Of a DNA stretch of 64,000 bases, positions 1 to 11,690 are shown piece after piece. How positions within the stretch are numbered: position 1 is the first letter of the stretch; every line of letters begins with the position of its first letter. Source of the DNA: Undaria pinnatifida (taxonomy: Eukaryota; Sar; Phaeophyceae; Laminariales; Alariaceae); the NCBI GenBank assembly GCA_012845835.1, contig JABAKD010000003.1:3344212-3408211 (forward strand). The letters run 5' to 3'. Both the position numbers and the translations under genes were made by a program. Below the pieces are notes generated by a model that was not told where the DNA came from, made no database searches, and saw only the letters and a program-made list of their open reading frames with translations.

Positions 1-980
1 TCCATTCTTCGCAGTCGAGCGCTATAATAATACGTAGCTGTCGTATCCTTCAGTTCCCAGCGTGGTAGTGACAGCACGAACTCGAGCAGTCCCTACCGGC
101 GGTCACCGATATACTGTTCCGGCAGCGCAAGCCGCCGCCGCCGTTGTATACGGCTTCATGCGCAAACGTTTCGACCCGTGCCTTAGTACCTGGGGATCGG
201 GTGAAGAATGAGGTGGAGATATCTTAGAGATATCATAGCACGGCAGGGGTCCGGACCAAATTATTCTGAGAGAGAGAGAGGTCACTTTGTCAGGGAGCTT
301 AGTCTAATCACACACAAACTTGTCTTCTTGGATAAACACGAAATTGCAACCATGCGACTAGCAATCAATGCCATCGTGGTCCAGGTGTGTGTGTGTGTAC
401 ACGGCACGTGCTATGCTACAGGTTTTATGGCACCACCACAGAGAATACCCCTACCCCAACGTTCACCTTTTGAGATCCGTGAATCATACGGAAACCAGAC
501 AAAAAGAAGCGTTATTAATTGTGCGATGAGTGCAGCATGTCTAGAACCGACTTATTAATAGCTTAGGCTGGGGAACTTTCCAGGAGGAGAAGGTTATTGC
601 TCGTTACTACTAATAATAGTAGTTTCAGGAGGTAGGAGGCGAAATCGTGGTCTACAGATCAGAACATTAACAAAAAAAAACGAACACAGCGCAGCCAGCG
701 CCGCGTTTCTCGCCCGTTTCTGGCCGGTTTTGGGTACGGGTTGGGGTCAGGGTCAAGTTAGGGATTGGTTTGGCTCTACGCACGCACGTGCCTTGATCCC
801 ATTATTGGGGGGGGATCCTTAGAAGCACAAAAAACCGTGGCAAACAAAAACACGATACCAGGAAAATCTCTATCGTACGTAGGTTCTATTTTGTATGGTA
901 TGTAGTATGTGGGTGCAATCTAATTAGTTTAATCGTTCCTCTGGCACAAGCTACCATGAATATTATACTTCGAAGTATAT

Positions 981-1290
981 CATAAAAATTAAAATACACT
1001 CCTCCACCAGCTGTGGGATCGAATATTTTGTCGAAACTCATCTTGTGCCAGCTGTGTGTGATACTCCGATCGCGCGTATTATGGGTTGTGTGTCCTCATT
1101 AAGGATATAGGTCAGCGACTCCCCTTGCAACTACAGTGTAGGCATCAGGGTCAGCAGGGTGATGTTAGTCAGTCTGTGCGCGGAAACTATAGAAAAAACG
1201 TTTCTGAGGGGGACAATATTTGACAGCTGGCTGCGGAAGGAAATAAATGCATCAGTTTATCAAGACTTCGTGAATCCTGTAAGTAAGTCG
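981..1290 (+). repeat. Dispersed repeat family 1, copy a
   Basis: About 300 bases: AAAATACACTCC, GAATATTTTGTCGAAACTCA, GCTGTGTGTGATACTCCGAT, CAGGGTGATGTTAGTCAGTC, then GGAAATAAATGCATCA. It is shared with 1892-2115, 2122-2218, 28205-28296 and 43572-43865. The A/T-rich edge and full-length agreement with the 43.6-kb copy suggest one mobile unit. No coding capacity. Confidence 0.88.
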
Positions 1291-1299
1291 AACAACCGG

Positions 1300-1890
1300 T
1301 GAGGGGAGGGCGGAGTTTTTAAGGACGTGGGGGCCTGATTTTGATCTAAAAAGGGGCGGGGGGGGGGAACATGTATATATAGATAACGGAGTCACACGCA
1401 GCTTGCAAGGCAGAGTTTATGTTAAAAAAGTCTTCTTGGTCGATCTCACAGCTAAAGTGTATTTTTTCATTTTTTTATTACGGTAGAGAGTACACTATTA
1501 TTAACAACGCACTGACTATTATTGTGGGTCGCAGGTACACTTTCTACCGTTCGTTACGTAGACAGATCTTCTCGTGAAGATTTGTATGAACGGTAGCCGT
1601 TCCAGAGGTATTGGATATCGTGTCTTGTTGTACTAAGAGTGGTCGTCGTGGCAGTCTCCGTAGATTCTGATGACAGAGAGGCGGGTAATTACGTTTCCCG
1701 CTGATGAGTAATCACTGTCGACTCTCTGTTTGCCACGAAGCACCTCTCGTTGCCTCGAGGCACTTCTATCGTTACCGTCGCTTGGTTCGCCGTTGAACCT
1801 TGCTCCAACCTGGCGTGTCCTTCACGCTACGAAGAACAAAAAGAGAAGTCGTTGCAAGTTGCGAGTCGAACCTGGGTTACCCCAAGCCCT
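1300..1890. other. No gene seen
   Basis: AT-rich unique-looking sequence with TTTTTTAT stretches. An internal CTCTCGTTGCCTCGAGGCAC palindrome lies at 1743-1764. Nothing coding. Confidence 0.6.
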
Positions 1891-1891
1891 C

Positions 1892-2218
1892 ATTATATTG
1901 TAAAAATAAGAATACACTCCAGCTGCTACTACTACTGTGAGATCGAAGATTTCGTCGAAACTCATCTTTTTTGCAAGCTGTGTGTGATACTCCGATCGCG
2001 CGTATTACGAGTTGTGTGTCCTCATTAAGAATATAGGTCGGCGACTCCCCTTGCAACTACAGTGTAGCTATCGGGGTCAACAGGGTGATGTTAGTCAGTC
2101 TGTGCGCGGAAACTATATTATATCATGAAAAGAAAAAGTACACTCCAGCTGTGAGATCGAATATTTTGTCGAAACTCATCTTTGCAAGCTGTGTGTGATA
2201 CTCCGATCACGCATATTA
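1892..2218 (+). repeat. Dispersed repeat family 1, copies b and c
   Basis: Copy b (1892-2115) is followed directly by a shorter copy c (2122-2218), both beginning AATACACTCCAGCTG-like and sharing TGCAAGCTGTGTGTGATACT. The head-to-tail arrangement hints at one copy inserted in the tail of the other. Confidence 0.88.
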
Positions 2219-2500
2219 TATATACTTCTTGTAGTAGACTACTAGTAGTAGTGCAAACGTTAGGGGCGCGGAACTAATGTTTCTGAGGTACGTTTACAAA
2301 CAATTAACCGTGCCTCTGGCGGCACATGCTACTCTCAACAATAGTACTATATCATAACGATAATAGTAATATTAATGGTAGTACGGTTGGGGGTGCGGGC
2401 CTAATTTTTCCGAGAAAGTCGTCACTTAATCGTGAGGGAGGGAGCTTAATCGCAACACAACTACTGATATATTTCAAGTAAAATGAAAATGTAAAAGGCG

Positions 2501-2737
2501 TTCTACGGCAGCCCCCTCAACATTTCTTGAGCGAAATCGCCGGTTTTGCAATCAGCTCCCGGCCGTATCTCCTGAATAAAATACGGTGACCCTTGCCATC
2601 CCGATGGTCATGGGAAGCGCTTCCTTTGCAACCGAGAAAATCGTGAAGGTTACGTTTTCATACCACCTTTCCTTGTGCCGAGAAGCCGTGAAACCTTCGT
2701 TAAAGAAAATCGCTGGTTTGGGGGGGACTATCGTAGA
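2501..2737. mobile_element. MITE-like family 2 (TTCTACGATAGCC ends), copy a
   Basis: Starts TTCTACGGCAGCCCCCTCAA and ends GGGGGGACTATCGTAGA, i.e. near-inverted termini. The interior includes AAATCGCCGG and AAAATCGCTGGTTTG, also inverted. No coding frame. Shared with 40615-40845 and 44128-44441. Confidence 0.75.
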
Positions 2738-3526
2738 GTCAGTCAGCAACGTGACCAGCAAGATGCCGTCATCGTGGTCTACGTGATAGAATTAGCTTTT
2801 TTTTCAAGCTAGCTGACTACCTGGTATGTATGTATGCTGTTTTCTCAAGGACTGGGCTCCTCACGACCCAGAGTCGTCAGAACTCCATATTTATTTTTGT
2901 TTGTTTTGCAATAATATTTGTTCGTGTACCTGCAGTAGGCCGTGGGTTTTGTTCATTCATCGGTTTTCCCCCGACATCAGAATTAGGGTGAGACATAGAG
3001 CTCCTTGAGCAACAGGTTATGAGCCTCGGAAACCAACGGTACACGACGCATGCCGCGATAGAGGTTCACCAGGTTCGTTTCTGGGGGCTCCTTTTTCACT
3101 TGACGGACTATATATACCTCTCCCAATAACTGACGTGTAGGGAAACATAAAAGTCCTACTCGTACGCGATAAACGATCCCCGCGACCCCCTGTATTATGT
3201 AGGTATAAAACGAAAGCTACTGGAGAAAAAAAAACTAAATCTTCGTCGATTTTGGGTTAAGGAGCCCCGCCGTGTCACCCGCAAAAAAAAATGGTCCAGA
3301 AGGGCTACCTCTACGCAGCATGTATGTGTCGCACCTCTATACTGTAATACGTATGTGTCAATAATAATGAGACTGTAACATGTACCTGGCATGTGTCAAT
3401 AATAATGAGATGGACTATTAATACGCGTACCCAGCGAACAACATTGAAGTCACCCCACGGTACCTATAGGTTGCCCTTTTAGTGGCTACTGCTGTAACGT
3501 TTCTGGTCATGGTTGGACGGGTGCTC

Positions 3527-3780
3527 CGATAGAGGTGCACCGCTTTTTTTCTAATACTACCCCTCAATTTGGGAGCTTAAGACATTTCTAAGGCAAAACA
3601 TGATTTGGACAAGAATGAAACTGCTACCGGGTAAAAAATTCTTTGGCCTAGGTGCACAACGATAGTCATGCATGAAAAACGGCCTGTTTCCGGCGGTTTT
3701 GGGTTAAGGAGTGTCTTGAGTCGTTCAGAAAACATTTCAGACGAAAATTGCTCTTACCTCTATGGCAGCGCGCGTCGTTG
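3527..3780. mobile_element. MITE-like family 4 (GCTACGATAGAGGTGCACC ends)
   Basis: The left CCGATAGAGGTGCACCGCTT and right CTCTTACCTCTATGGCAGCG ends are inverted. The interior has CGGCGGTTTTGGGTTAAGGA, the family landmark (GACGATTTTGGGTTAAGGAG). Confidence 0.7.
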
Positions 3781-3837
3781 AATGGTTGAAACGGTCGAAC
3801 TCCTCAAGTAAGGGGCCTCAGAAAACACACAATGGTT

Positions 3838-4116
3838 GGAGCCACCCCACGGTAGGGGTGCAGCAGATTCTAAGAATTTTATGAGCTCCTAACATGAGGA
3901 GCTCGATATCTCACCCGGAAAATGACTTCGAAGGCGTTCGTTGGCACAACAAGCCGACCAAGCTTCTATTATTATGCCTTTGACTTGAAACAAGTATGCA
4001 CTCGTGAAGTTACTTGATCAATGACTAACCGCTAGTTCCTCACTTGAGATGAGCTTAATCGGACAGGTACATTATTAGTTAATCCAACAACTGCAACCCT
4101 TACCGTGGGATGACTC
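3838..4116. mobile_element. MITE-like family 3 (GAGTCATCCCACGGTAGGGG ends), copy a
   Basis: The start CCACCCCACGGTAGGGGTGC and the end CTGCAACCCTTACCGTGGGA with TGACTC are inverted copies about 26 bases long. Interior shares GAGGAGCTCGATATCTCACC and GGCGTTCGTTGGCACAAC with other copies. Confidence 0.82.
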
Positions 4117-4129
4117 TTAGTCTTACGCT

Positions 4130-4305
4130 TCTACGAATATATATGCATTCGGCTCATGACTGGCGCGTAGAAGCGTTGGTCGGATTGCGCAATTTAATAC
4201 CTTCGAAGGCATGCTTCTTTGGTGATATATTATTGAGCTTCCCATGTTAGGAGCTCAGAAACTACTTAGAATCTGCTGCACCCCTACCGTGTGGGATGGC
4301 TTATT
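4130..4305. mobile_element. MITE-like family 3, truncated inverted copy
   Basis: Carries GTCGGATTGCGCAATTTAAT and GCTGCACCCCTACCGTGTGG in opposite orientation to the element just before it, giving a head-to-head pair. Confidence 0.75.
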
Positions 4306-4589
4306 CGTAAAGCACAAGGGAAGTTGGGTGTAGTAGGTCTTCAGTAGAGGACAGTAGCCTTTGCGATGTTCTCAACCGACGAATCATACCAGATAAAGTA
4401 CCGAATACATTTCGATGTGCGAGGTGGTCCGCACATTTATTATCAGTATTTCCGAATCGCGCGGCGAAGCCGCGCTCGAGTCGGAGCCCTAGCCTGGGTT
4501 AGGGTTAGGGTCAGGGCTAGGGTGGGTCGACGCCCTCTCGCGATTTGGCAAAAAAAAAGCACAAAAACACAAAAAAATAGCTTAAAAAC

Positions 4590-5480
4590 CCTTTCGCGCA
4601 AGTGTTCAAACGGACTAATACAAGTGCCGTCGTCGACAGATCATGGGTTTTGGGTCGTGGGTTCGAATCCCGCAACCCATCAGTAATAACATTTTGGGAG
4701 TTTTCCCGTGTCGAACTTGAAAAATACCCTCTCAGGTATCCCCAGGAAATGAAACCGCGTGGATATTGACACGTCCGCCCTTACACCCGACCGACCTGCT
4801 ACCCCGCCGTTCCAGGAGGGGAGAGTGTTGCAAGGCTTCGTCTGGGCAGGCAATTGGTTAACGGTTTGCAAGTGGTCAAACGGACTAATGCTCTGTAAGT
4901 CCTCAACAAATGTCATCGTCGGCACCTTAACACTCACCCCCTGGACCTGAAACCTGCTGCGGAAACGCAGGGGGGTGAGATTCGAACCAACGAACCCACG
5001 GTCCTGCCGACGCGTCATTCGTTAAGGTATTGTTATGGAAATCCCCTCTCTCTTGTTGCGGCGTTATGGATTATAGTCGGTTGTCCCCTTTACAGCTAGC
5101 AGGCGTTATCGCCTGCCTTAATGAACGGCTCGGACCCCCCCTCTGTCAGAAGGTGTGAGGGGGACAGCAAGCAACTAATACCAGAGATGTAACGTCCGAA
5201 CAACCCTCGTGTGAGTGTCCAGTACAGGGCCAGAGGCATCTTTGCATAGCAGCAGTCGGTCCCTAGGTCCCTATTGCTCCAATACTGCCCAACTAATCCT
5301 CTGTTTTTATGGGGTATTAGTCCGTTGACCACTGGTACAAGGTTAACCGGTTGACTATCCGAAGCAAGAATTATAACACTCTTCCCCCCTGGACCGGCGG
5401 AATAGCTGGAAGTTGAGATTCGAGCAAAGGGCCCGAAAACCCATGGTCTTGCCGACGACGCCATTAATAAAGGAATTCGA
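4590..5480. repeat. Cluster of tRNA-like repeat fragments
   Basis: Three fragments have tRNA-like control boxes. Plus strand 4600-4680 has GTTCAAACGGACTAATAC and GTGGGTTCGAATCCCGC. Plus strand 4860-4920 has GTGGTCAAACGGACTAATGC. Minus strand 5020-4970 and 5460-5310 have GTTGGTTCGAATCTCACC and GTGGTCAACGGACTAATACC. None folds as a complete tRNA with paired acceptor ends, so a SINE family is more likely than tRNA genes. Confidence 0.6.
5096..5300 (+). repeat. Dispersed repeat shared with 62.5 kb
   Basis: GCAGGCGTTATCGCCTGCCT, AGCAAGCAACTAATACCAGA, GCATAGCAGCAGTCGGTCCC recur at 62518-62700 in the same order and orientation. Confidence 0.82.
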
Positions 5481-5999
5481 GGATGTTGTTAGTCTATTCG
5501 ACCACTGGTAAAATATTGACAAATTGCCTACGGCACACAGATCCTACCCCAGTAGCCCGGGCTGCTTGGTGTGGTCGGTAATACAATCAAACCGTACTGT
5601 ATCGTCACTTGTTTCGAAAGGTTCTCCCTCTGCAATTCCAGAGGGGGCAATATGTGCCTGCCATATATCTACCGGTATACCCCAGCCCCCATCCACTCCG
5701 CCTCTCGCACAACGCATCATACGCACCTGGTACTATGCTGGTACGTATCAGTACGTGAACGCGTGATACGCTAGAGGTGTGCACCAACTTGTTCCCGACG
5801 CTCCTAACATCTTCACCAAAAACGGGTTATTTGGGGGGAAACATAGGTGCTGCCCGATGAATGATCCCTTGGCCTAGGTATACAACGAAACTTACGGCTG
5901 AAACACCATGAGATTCCGACGATTTCAACCGTTTTTGGGGTCCAGATATGATGTCCTCAACATGAAGCGCGAGCAAGTGCAGCAGTACCAGCATGGTGT

Positions 6000-6335
6000 G
6001 GCGACGTCGTTCAGTCATGAATTCATTAACTCATTCATTGATTCATCCATTTGTTAATGCAGTCATACTGACGAGTGCCTTAGATCCTTCATTTACTATT
6101 TATAATACGGATTGAGTGATTGATTCATTCATCGTTCATTCATTCATTCGTTCATTCATTTATCCATTCGTTCATTAATTCATTCGTTCTTTCATTTATT
6201 CATTTTGTATTCATTTATTAATTCGCACGTTCAGTCATTCATTCATTCATTCATTGGCACGTTCAGTCCTTTATTCATCAATTCATCCATCCACCCGTCA
6301 ATGCATTCACTCATTCATTCATTCGGTATTCCTCA
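6000..6335. repeat. ATTC tetranucleotide array, degenerate
   Basis: About 330 bases dominated by ATTCATTCATTC with interruptions (GTTCATTC, ATTTATTC). No gene. Confidence 0.9.
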
Positions 6336-6429
6336 ATTGCATTGCGTTTGTCTGGAGAATCCGGAGCACTGCTATTGGTAACACACAACAACCAAGTGAA
6401 AATATTCGTTTGTACTGAATCCCCCTGCG

Positions 6430-6838
6430 GGTGATGTGAGTGGGGGTGGGGCGTGGGTGGGGGGGTGAGAAGCGCTGTAGGGAAGTGGGGGGGGAAGTGT
6501 CGGGAGATTGTAGCGGCTAAGGGAGGATGGAGGGGGGTGGAGGGCAGAGGGGAGGGTGGAGGGTGGGAGGGGTGGAGCGGGGTGATGAGGTGTGGGGGGG
6601 GGGTGCGCGAATGAGGTTGTGGGGGGGGGGGGGTTAGATGGGGGGGGAGGGATGTAGGTGGGGGGGGGGAGTGTAAGTGTGTGGGGGGGGTGTAGGTTGG
6701 GGGGGGGGGGGGTGTAGGTGGGGGGGGGGTGTAGGTTGGGGGGGGGGGGGGAGGTGGGGGGGGGGAGGCGTAGGTGGGGGAGGGGGGTGTAGGTGGGGGG
6801 GGGGGGTGTAGGGGGGGGGGGTTGAGGGGGGGGTGTAC
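6430..6838. repeat. Long G-rich tract
   Basis: About 400 bases of G runs with TGTAGGT and GTGT interruptions on the plus strand, capable of G-quadruplexes. Proline-rich minus-strand ORFs here are artefacts of composition. It runs directly into a G-run-anchored repeat at 6838. Confidence 0.92.
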
Positions 6839-7015
6839 TCAGTTTGTGCATGGCCGTAGTCGTACCATGAACCCTCGCATCCCTACTATGCCGGGACGGA
6901 GCACGTCGAGTTTTCACCGACCAGGCATACATTGCCTGCACCAAGCGGGAAGCACCGTGAGTTGTTCGGAGAGTCACATCAAGGGCTAACTGCATCCTTC
7001 TAAGAACCGATCGCA
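6838..7015 (+). repeat. G-run-anchored repeat, copy
   Basis: TGTACTCAGTTTGTGCATGG, ATGCCGGGACGGAGCACGTC and AGCACCGTGAGTTGTTCGGA, preceded by the G tract. Best matched by 55835-56025. Confidence 0.78.
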
Positions 7016-7389
7016 AGACGGACTTCGGCACCTTGTGCCTAATTTCTTGCTTATGGGTGACAGCGCCCATGAGTTACTTGTTTTCTGGTGTGGCCACTCC
7101 AGAGACAGCAATGGGTATTACTATGTAACTGCCTCGTGGGTGCCTTATCATATTCATACTACGCGATACGACCATTTCCCTTGTGCGGAGTTAGGGTTCT
7201 TCACCCCGCACAACATGATCTAACTCGATAACCAACATGGTGACCGCCCAAATAAAAAAAAACGGTACCCTAGTTGTCTGGCTCACGCAGTGACTGACAT
7301 GTATTACAGCGCCGTTGCTAACCAACGCCAATCCCAATATACATATAATGTTTTACAGCGTCGGTGCCAACCGAGGCCAACTATGATAT

Positions 7390-8100
7390 ATATATTAATG
7401 GGGTTTGAGGGAATGGGGTGAGGTGGAGAGGGGGGTGGTGGGGGTACGGGGGGTGTGGAGTGCGCGGGGGGTGGAATTCGTTGTGACGGGGTGGGGGTGG
7501 GGTTGGGTGATGGTGGGGGGGATGGGGGGCGGATCGGGGTGGGGTGTAGAAGTTCAAGAGGGACGGTGGGTAAGTAGGGAGTTGGAGGGAGAGGAGGGCG
7601 AGAGGGCCGAAGCGGGTCGGAGCGGGTCGGGGGGTGGTGGGGTGAGGTGGATGGGGGTGGGGGAGTGGGTGGGAAGGGGCGAGTAGGGTAGGGGTAGGGA
7701 GAGGGTGAAGGAAGGTGGGGGTGGGGTAAGAGTGTGGGAGGTAGGGGTGGGCGGTGAAGGGGGTGGGGTGGGGTGCGGCGGTGTGGTGTGGCGTGGGGGT
7801 GGGGGGAGATGACAGGAGGGCAGTGACGGGCGGCCGGAAGAGGTGAGGGGGGTATGAGATGGTTGGGTGGGGGACAAGGGGTGGTAGTGGGGGAGTAAGG
7901 AGAGGTGGGGAGGAGTGGAGGGGTGAGATAAAGAAGCTTTTGAGGTGGGGTAGGGAAACGTTGGGGGGAAGGAGGGGAGTGGATCGAGTGAGCGGGAGTG
8001 GAGAGTGGTAAGGTGGGTTTGAGGAGGTTGGGGGGGAGTGGGAGGTAGGTAGAGGTAGTGAGAGGGGTGAGAAAGGGCGGGAGGGGGGCGGGGGGGGTGC
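7390..8100. repeat. 700-base purine/G-rich tract
   Basis: Plus strand is GGGGTGG/GGGAG-rich for about 0.7 kb. The 331- and 247-residue minus-strand frames are Pro/Ser/Thr-rich translations of this bias in several frames at once, so no gene is called. Confidence 0.88.
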
Positions 8101-8339
8101 ATGGTGACCACTTGGACGCAGTCAGTTTCCGACAACGATGGCCACCGCTCCACCGCACATGGCAGCACGGCAAACACCGCTTTCCCATTTTTGCAAAATT
8201 GAAGTACGTTATGTTTTGAGAAGATGCTGAGTAGACTATCAATACCAAGCACATACTTGGAATATATTTTGTCATTTTGGACGATGGCGGGGTACACAAA
8301 ACTACGAGAAAATATGGTGATGTGTAAGACGGTTATATT

Positions 8340-8945
8340 ATAGGGTACGAGTATACCACCAGGTACCAGGCATTGAAATGGTGTTCGATACCGTTAATGA
8401 CAGATACTTGATTGTAACATGGTTCGAGTATCAGTATTGTGTTTCACTGGCGGTACGGCCGCGGCTCTGTCCGCGGCGCTAGATCTGCTTTGCCTGTCTT
8501 ATAGTAAGTGTTATAATGGGGTAGGGCATGGAGTTATTCGTAGTATTAATGGTGGGCCGCGGTGTGCCTGGTACCACTCTGAACAAAAATGTACGGACCA
8601 TTGGAGTAAAAATCCAAAGTTTAGCCAAGGGCATCGTAGTACTCGTCGTATTTAAAGTGTGCTGTGGTGTATCTACCACCACCCTGAACGAAATGTGCGG
8701 ATCATTCGGTGTATATAGAAGAAAATGTCCAAGCGCTCCTTTCAATTCCGTCCGTACTCAATGAGCGGTAGCACTACCACTCAGAAAGGAAATGTGCGGA
8801 CCATTGAGGCAATACACGCACAGCTTCGGGAAGGGCATCGTGGCGCTCGTCCTATTTACAGTCATACTCGTCCTATTTGCGGTGCTCTGTGGCGTGTCTG
8901 GTACCACTGAACGCAAGTGTACGGACCGTTGGGGTATAGACTAAA
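8340..8945. repeat. Diverged tandem array, about 4 units of ~125 bases
   Basis: Recurring landmarks: GTGTGCCTGGTACCACTCTG, AATGTACGGACCATTGGAGT, CAAGGGCATCGTAGTACTCG and variants (AATGTGCGGACCATTGAGGC, GGAAGGGCATCGTGGCGCTC). Confidence 0.78.
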
Positions 8946-9027
8946 TAATGTGAAGTCCAAAAGTGGTCCTCGGACAGTTCGGACAGTTTATTTTGTCCGT
9001 AGTCAAGGAGTAGAACCATTTTACAAA

Positions 9028-9185
9028 AAATATTTCAAGGACGTCAGCCGTGAGTTCGACGAATTTCAGGTCAATACTCAAAGCATTATATAGAAATATT
9101 TCAAGGACGTCAGCCGTGAGTTCGACGAATTTCAGGTCAATACTCAAAGCATTATATAGAAATATTTCAAGGACGTCAGCCGTTT
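9028..9185. repeat. 66-base tandem repeat, 2.4 copies
   Basis: TATTTCAAGGACGTCAGCCG starts at 9031, 9097 and 9163 (exact period 66), nearly identical. The open frame through it follows from 66 being a multiple of three. Confidence 0.95.
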
Positions 9186-9359
9186 ATAGCGTTCATACGG
9201 CATGAAGTGCATATACATATCATTAGCAGTAGTAGAGCAACGTGGATGATTCTATTCCACCACGTACAAACATTCGTATTGCCAATACTACCAACACTGT
9301 ACTACAGGAGTTACATAAACTACACCCACTGCTACTTATCAGTTCCGAGTTGGGAATTT

Positions 9360-10800
9360 TCCGCAGTTCCCACAGTGCGCAGATGTAAGGCACACCGGAC
9401 AGCCACCCATCAGCCAATGGGGGTGGAGTGTCCACGCTGTGTGGGGCGGTATCGATCCGGGAAATCACCGTTTTGGTCCGGAAATTGTCGGAATTGTCCA
9501 TATATGAGAGGCTTTCTGATCCGGGGATGACATGTATCACCCCCGGGTGCGGTAGAATCTCGACGTTGTCCCGAGGGGCAGCTCTGGCGGCGCGCTGGCT
9601 TCATGAGTCTCAGAGAATCAGTAATCAGCGGATGGCGATGGGGTTTCCACACCGTGCGCGGGGCGATATCGACCTGGGGAATCACTGCTTTTGTCCCCAA
9701 GTTGACCCAGGCTACTGGAGGGGGGTAACTTTTGGGGATCTATTTTGTGCAGTTGCACGGGAACGGGGTCAATCGCGCGAGTAACCCCCCTGTTCCTTCG
9801 CGGTCTTCAGCTTTGGCGCTGCTGGAATGCTGTTGGAATCGTACGGCATGAATCCCCAAAGGAACGGTAAGCTACGGTGCGCCAAAACATCGCCTGAAAA
9901 GTATTTTTGTCCGTGAGGTGCGGAGTCGCTGGTGCGAGTATGACATGGTATGATAGCTCAAACCATCTAGCGAAAATGGAGGTAACCCCCCCTTCCGTAG
10001 CCTTCGGTAGTTGTTGGGGTTGTACACGTATGTCCAGAGGTATTTCTGATCCGGGGACGGGACTCCCCGCGTGCAGATGGACGTCTACGTTGTCTGGAGG
10101 GGCAACTCTCACAGCGCGCTGGATTCATGAGCCCCGGCCAATCAGCAACCAGTGTATGGGGTTGGGGTTTCCACACCGTGTTGGGCGGTATCGACCCGGG
10201 GGATCACCATTTCCCCCCCGGGTTGTTAGAAGTGTAGATGTATGGAAGGATCTCTGATCCGGGGATGGTACCCTATCTTTTCGGGGTGCGGCTCAATGGG
10301 GGTGAGCTTCCACACCGTGAGATGTGGTATCGACCCGGTGGATCACTGTTCTCATCCCCGGTTGTTGGAGTTGTAGATGTATAAGGATTTATGGTCTGGG
10401 GATGGGACCTTAGTCTTCTCCCGGGTGCGGCGGGACCTCGACTTTGGCCCGAGAGAAAATCTCGCAGCGCGCTGGATCTATGAGCCCTAGCCAACCAGCA
10501 ATCAGCCGATGGGGGTGGGGTTTCCACATCGTGCGGGCCGGTATCGACCCGGAGGTCATTTTTTTTGTCCCCGGGTTGTTGTAGTTGTAGTTGTTTAGAA
10601 GGCTTTCTGATCCAGGGATGGGACTATCTCCCCGAGAGCCGTGGCTTCACGAGTCGCACCGTATCAGCGAGCAGCCGATGGGATCGGGGTTTCTACACCG
10701 TGCGGAGCGGTGTTGATCCGGGGGATCGTCGTTTTTGTCCCCGGCTGGTCGGATTTGTAGCGATACAGCGGGGTTCCTGAACCAGGGATGCGATCCTTTT
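9360..10800. repeat. Satellite-like array of ~140-210 base units
   Basis: About six units marked by CTTTCTGATCCGGGGATG, CAGCGCGCTGGATTCATGAG, TCAGCCGATGGGGGTGGGGT and TCCACACCGTG. Unit starts fall near 9512, 10045, 10253, 10395, 10605 and 10775. The gap after the first is enlarged by a family 5 element and its flank. Confidence 0.82.
9718..9992. mobile_element. Family 5 element (ACTCGCGCGAGT core)
   Basis: Contains TCAATCGCGCGAGTAACCCC and GTGCGGAGTCGCTGGTGCGA, then GTATGATAGCTCAAACC. It interrupts the 9.4-10.8 kb tandem array, with GGGGGGTAAC-like and GGTAACCCCCCC edges suggesting short inverted ends. Confidence 0.72.
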
Positions 10801-11397
10801 CTGCGGCGGAACCTTGATAAGTCTCTGGCTGGAATATTCCTGTTCAGCATCAACCTTCTAGAAAAGAGTCAGCGGCGTCTGGCAGGGATTTGATACGCCA
10901 ATTGGCAGCCAGAATCGTAATTCAAAATTGTTTTGCAGCAGCAAACCCGGGTTGATGACTGTCAGCACTACCTCGGGATGATTGTCGGGAATGCTCAGCA
11001 GGCCACGACCACGGCTCGGTGCGGCACGAGACCCGATGTTCTGCGGTTTGTGCCACCCACCCTCCCTACCCCTACGGCAAGACGCGGCTGAAGCACTCTG
11101 AGTGGCGAGACCACGGTGACAGACAGACAAGACAGACAGGCAGACATGTTTTCTGTATACAATAGGGATGTTGGGCCATGCCGTGTTATGTAAAACGCGT
11201 AGACTATACCTACAAGGTTTCTTCCCGCCCAAGAAGCCATTCCAAGATTCATGACGCTTATACGAATAGTATAGAGCAGTTCTGGCGGACGTCTTTAGGT
11301 AGAATAAACGGTTTAACGTATAGACGAAGGGGCATTTCTTTGGGTAACAGTTGACTGGCAGAGAGCGCGAAAGTGTGGGTTAGCACAATTCGTCACA

Positions 11398-11690
11398 CTA
11401 GTTCTATCGTAGATGAATGCTCCGATGGAGGTATTGGCACTTTTGGTCTGAAATGTTTTCTGAATGGTGGGGCTCTTTCACCCCATATCGTCGGAAATAG
11501 GTCATTTTGGGTTGATTATCGTTGTATACCTAGGCCATGGGATGTTTCATCCGCGATCAAGCAGGTTTGTTTTTCTCCAAATCAGTTTTTGGGTCAAGAA
11601 GGACACATGTGTAATGTATTCACCTCTTAAAGTGAGGAATAGTACTAGAAAAATCCTGGTGCGCGCCTCTATCGTAGCACGCGTCCACAG
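11398..11690. mobile_element. MITE-like family 4 copy
   Basis: Landmarks: GATGGAGGTATTGGCACTTT, TTGTATACCTAGGCCATGGG, CCAAATCAGTTTTTGGGTCA, and the right end GCGCGCCTCTATCGTAGCAC. Confidence 0.75.

Noticed and set aside
4600-4685. Functional tRNA gene
   Set aside because: A- and B-box-like motifs are present but no complete cloverleaf with paired acceptor arms is seen; the motif recurs nearby in fragments on both strands.
6372-7070. 232-residue proline-rich minus-strand protein
   Set aside because: Same composition artefact over G runs plus a dispersed repeat.
7304-8299. 331- and 247-residue proline-rich minus-strand proteins
   Set aside because: Overlapping open frames come from a G-rich tract lacking T on one strand; no conserved domain, no splice support.
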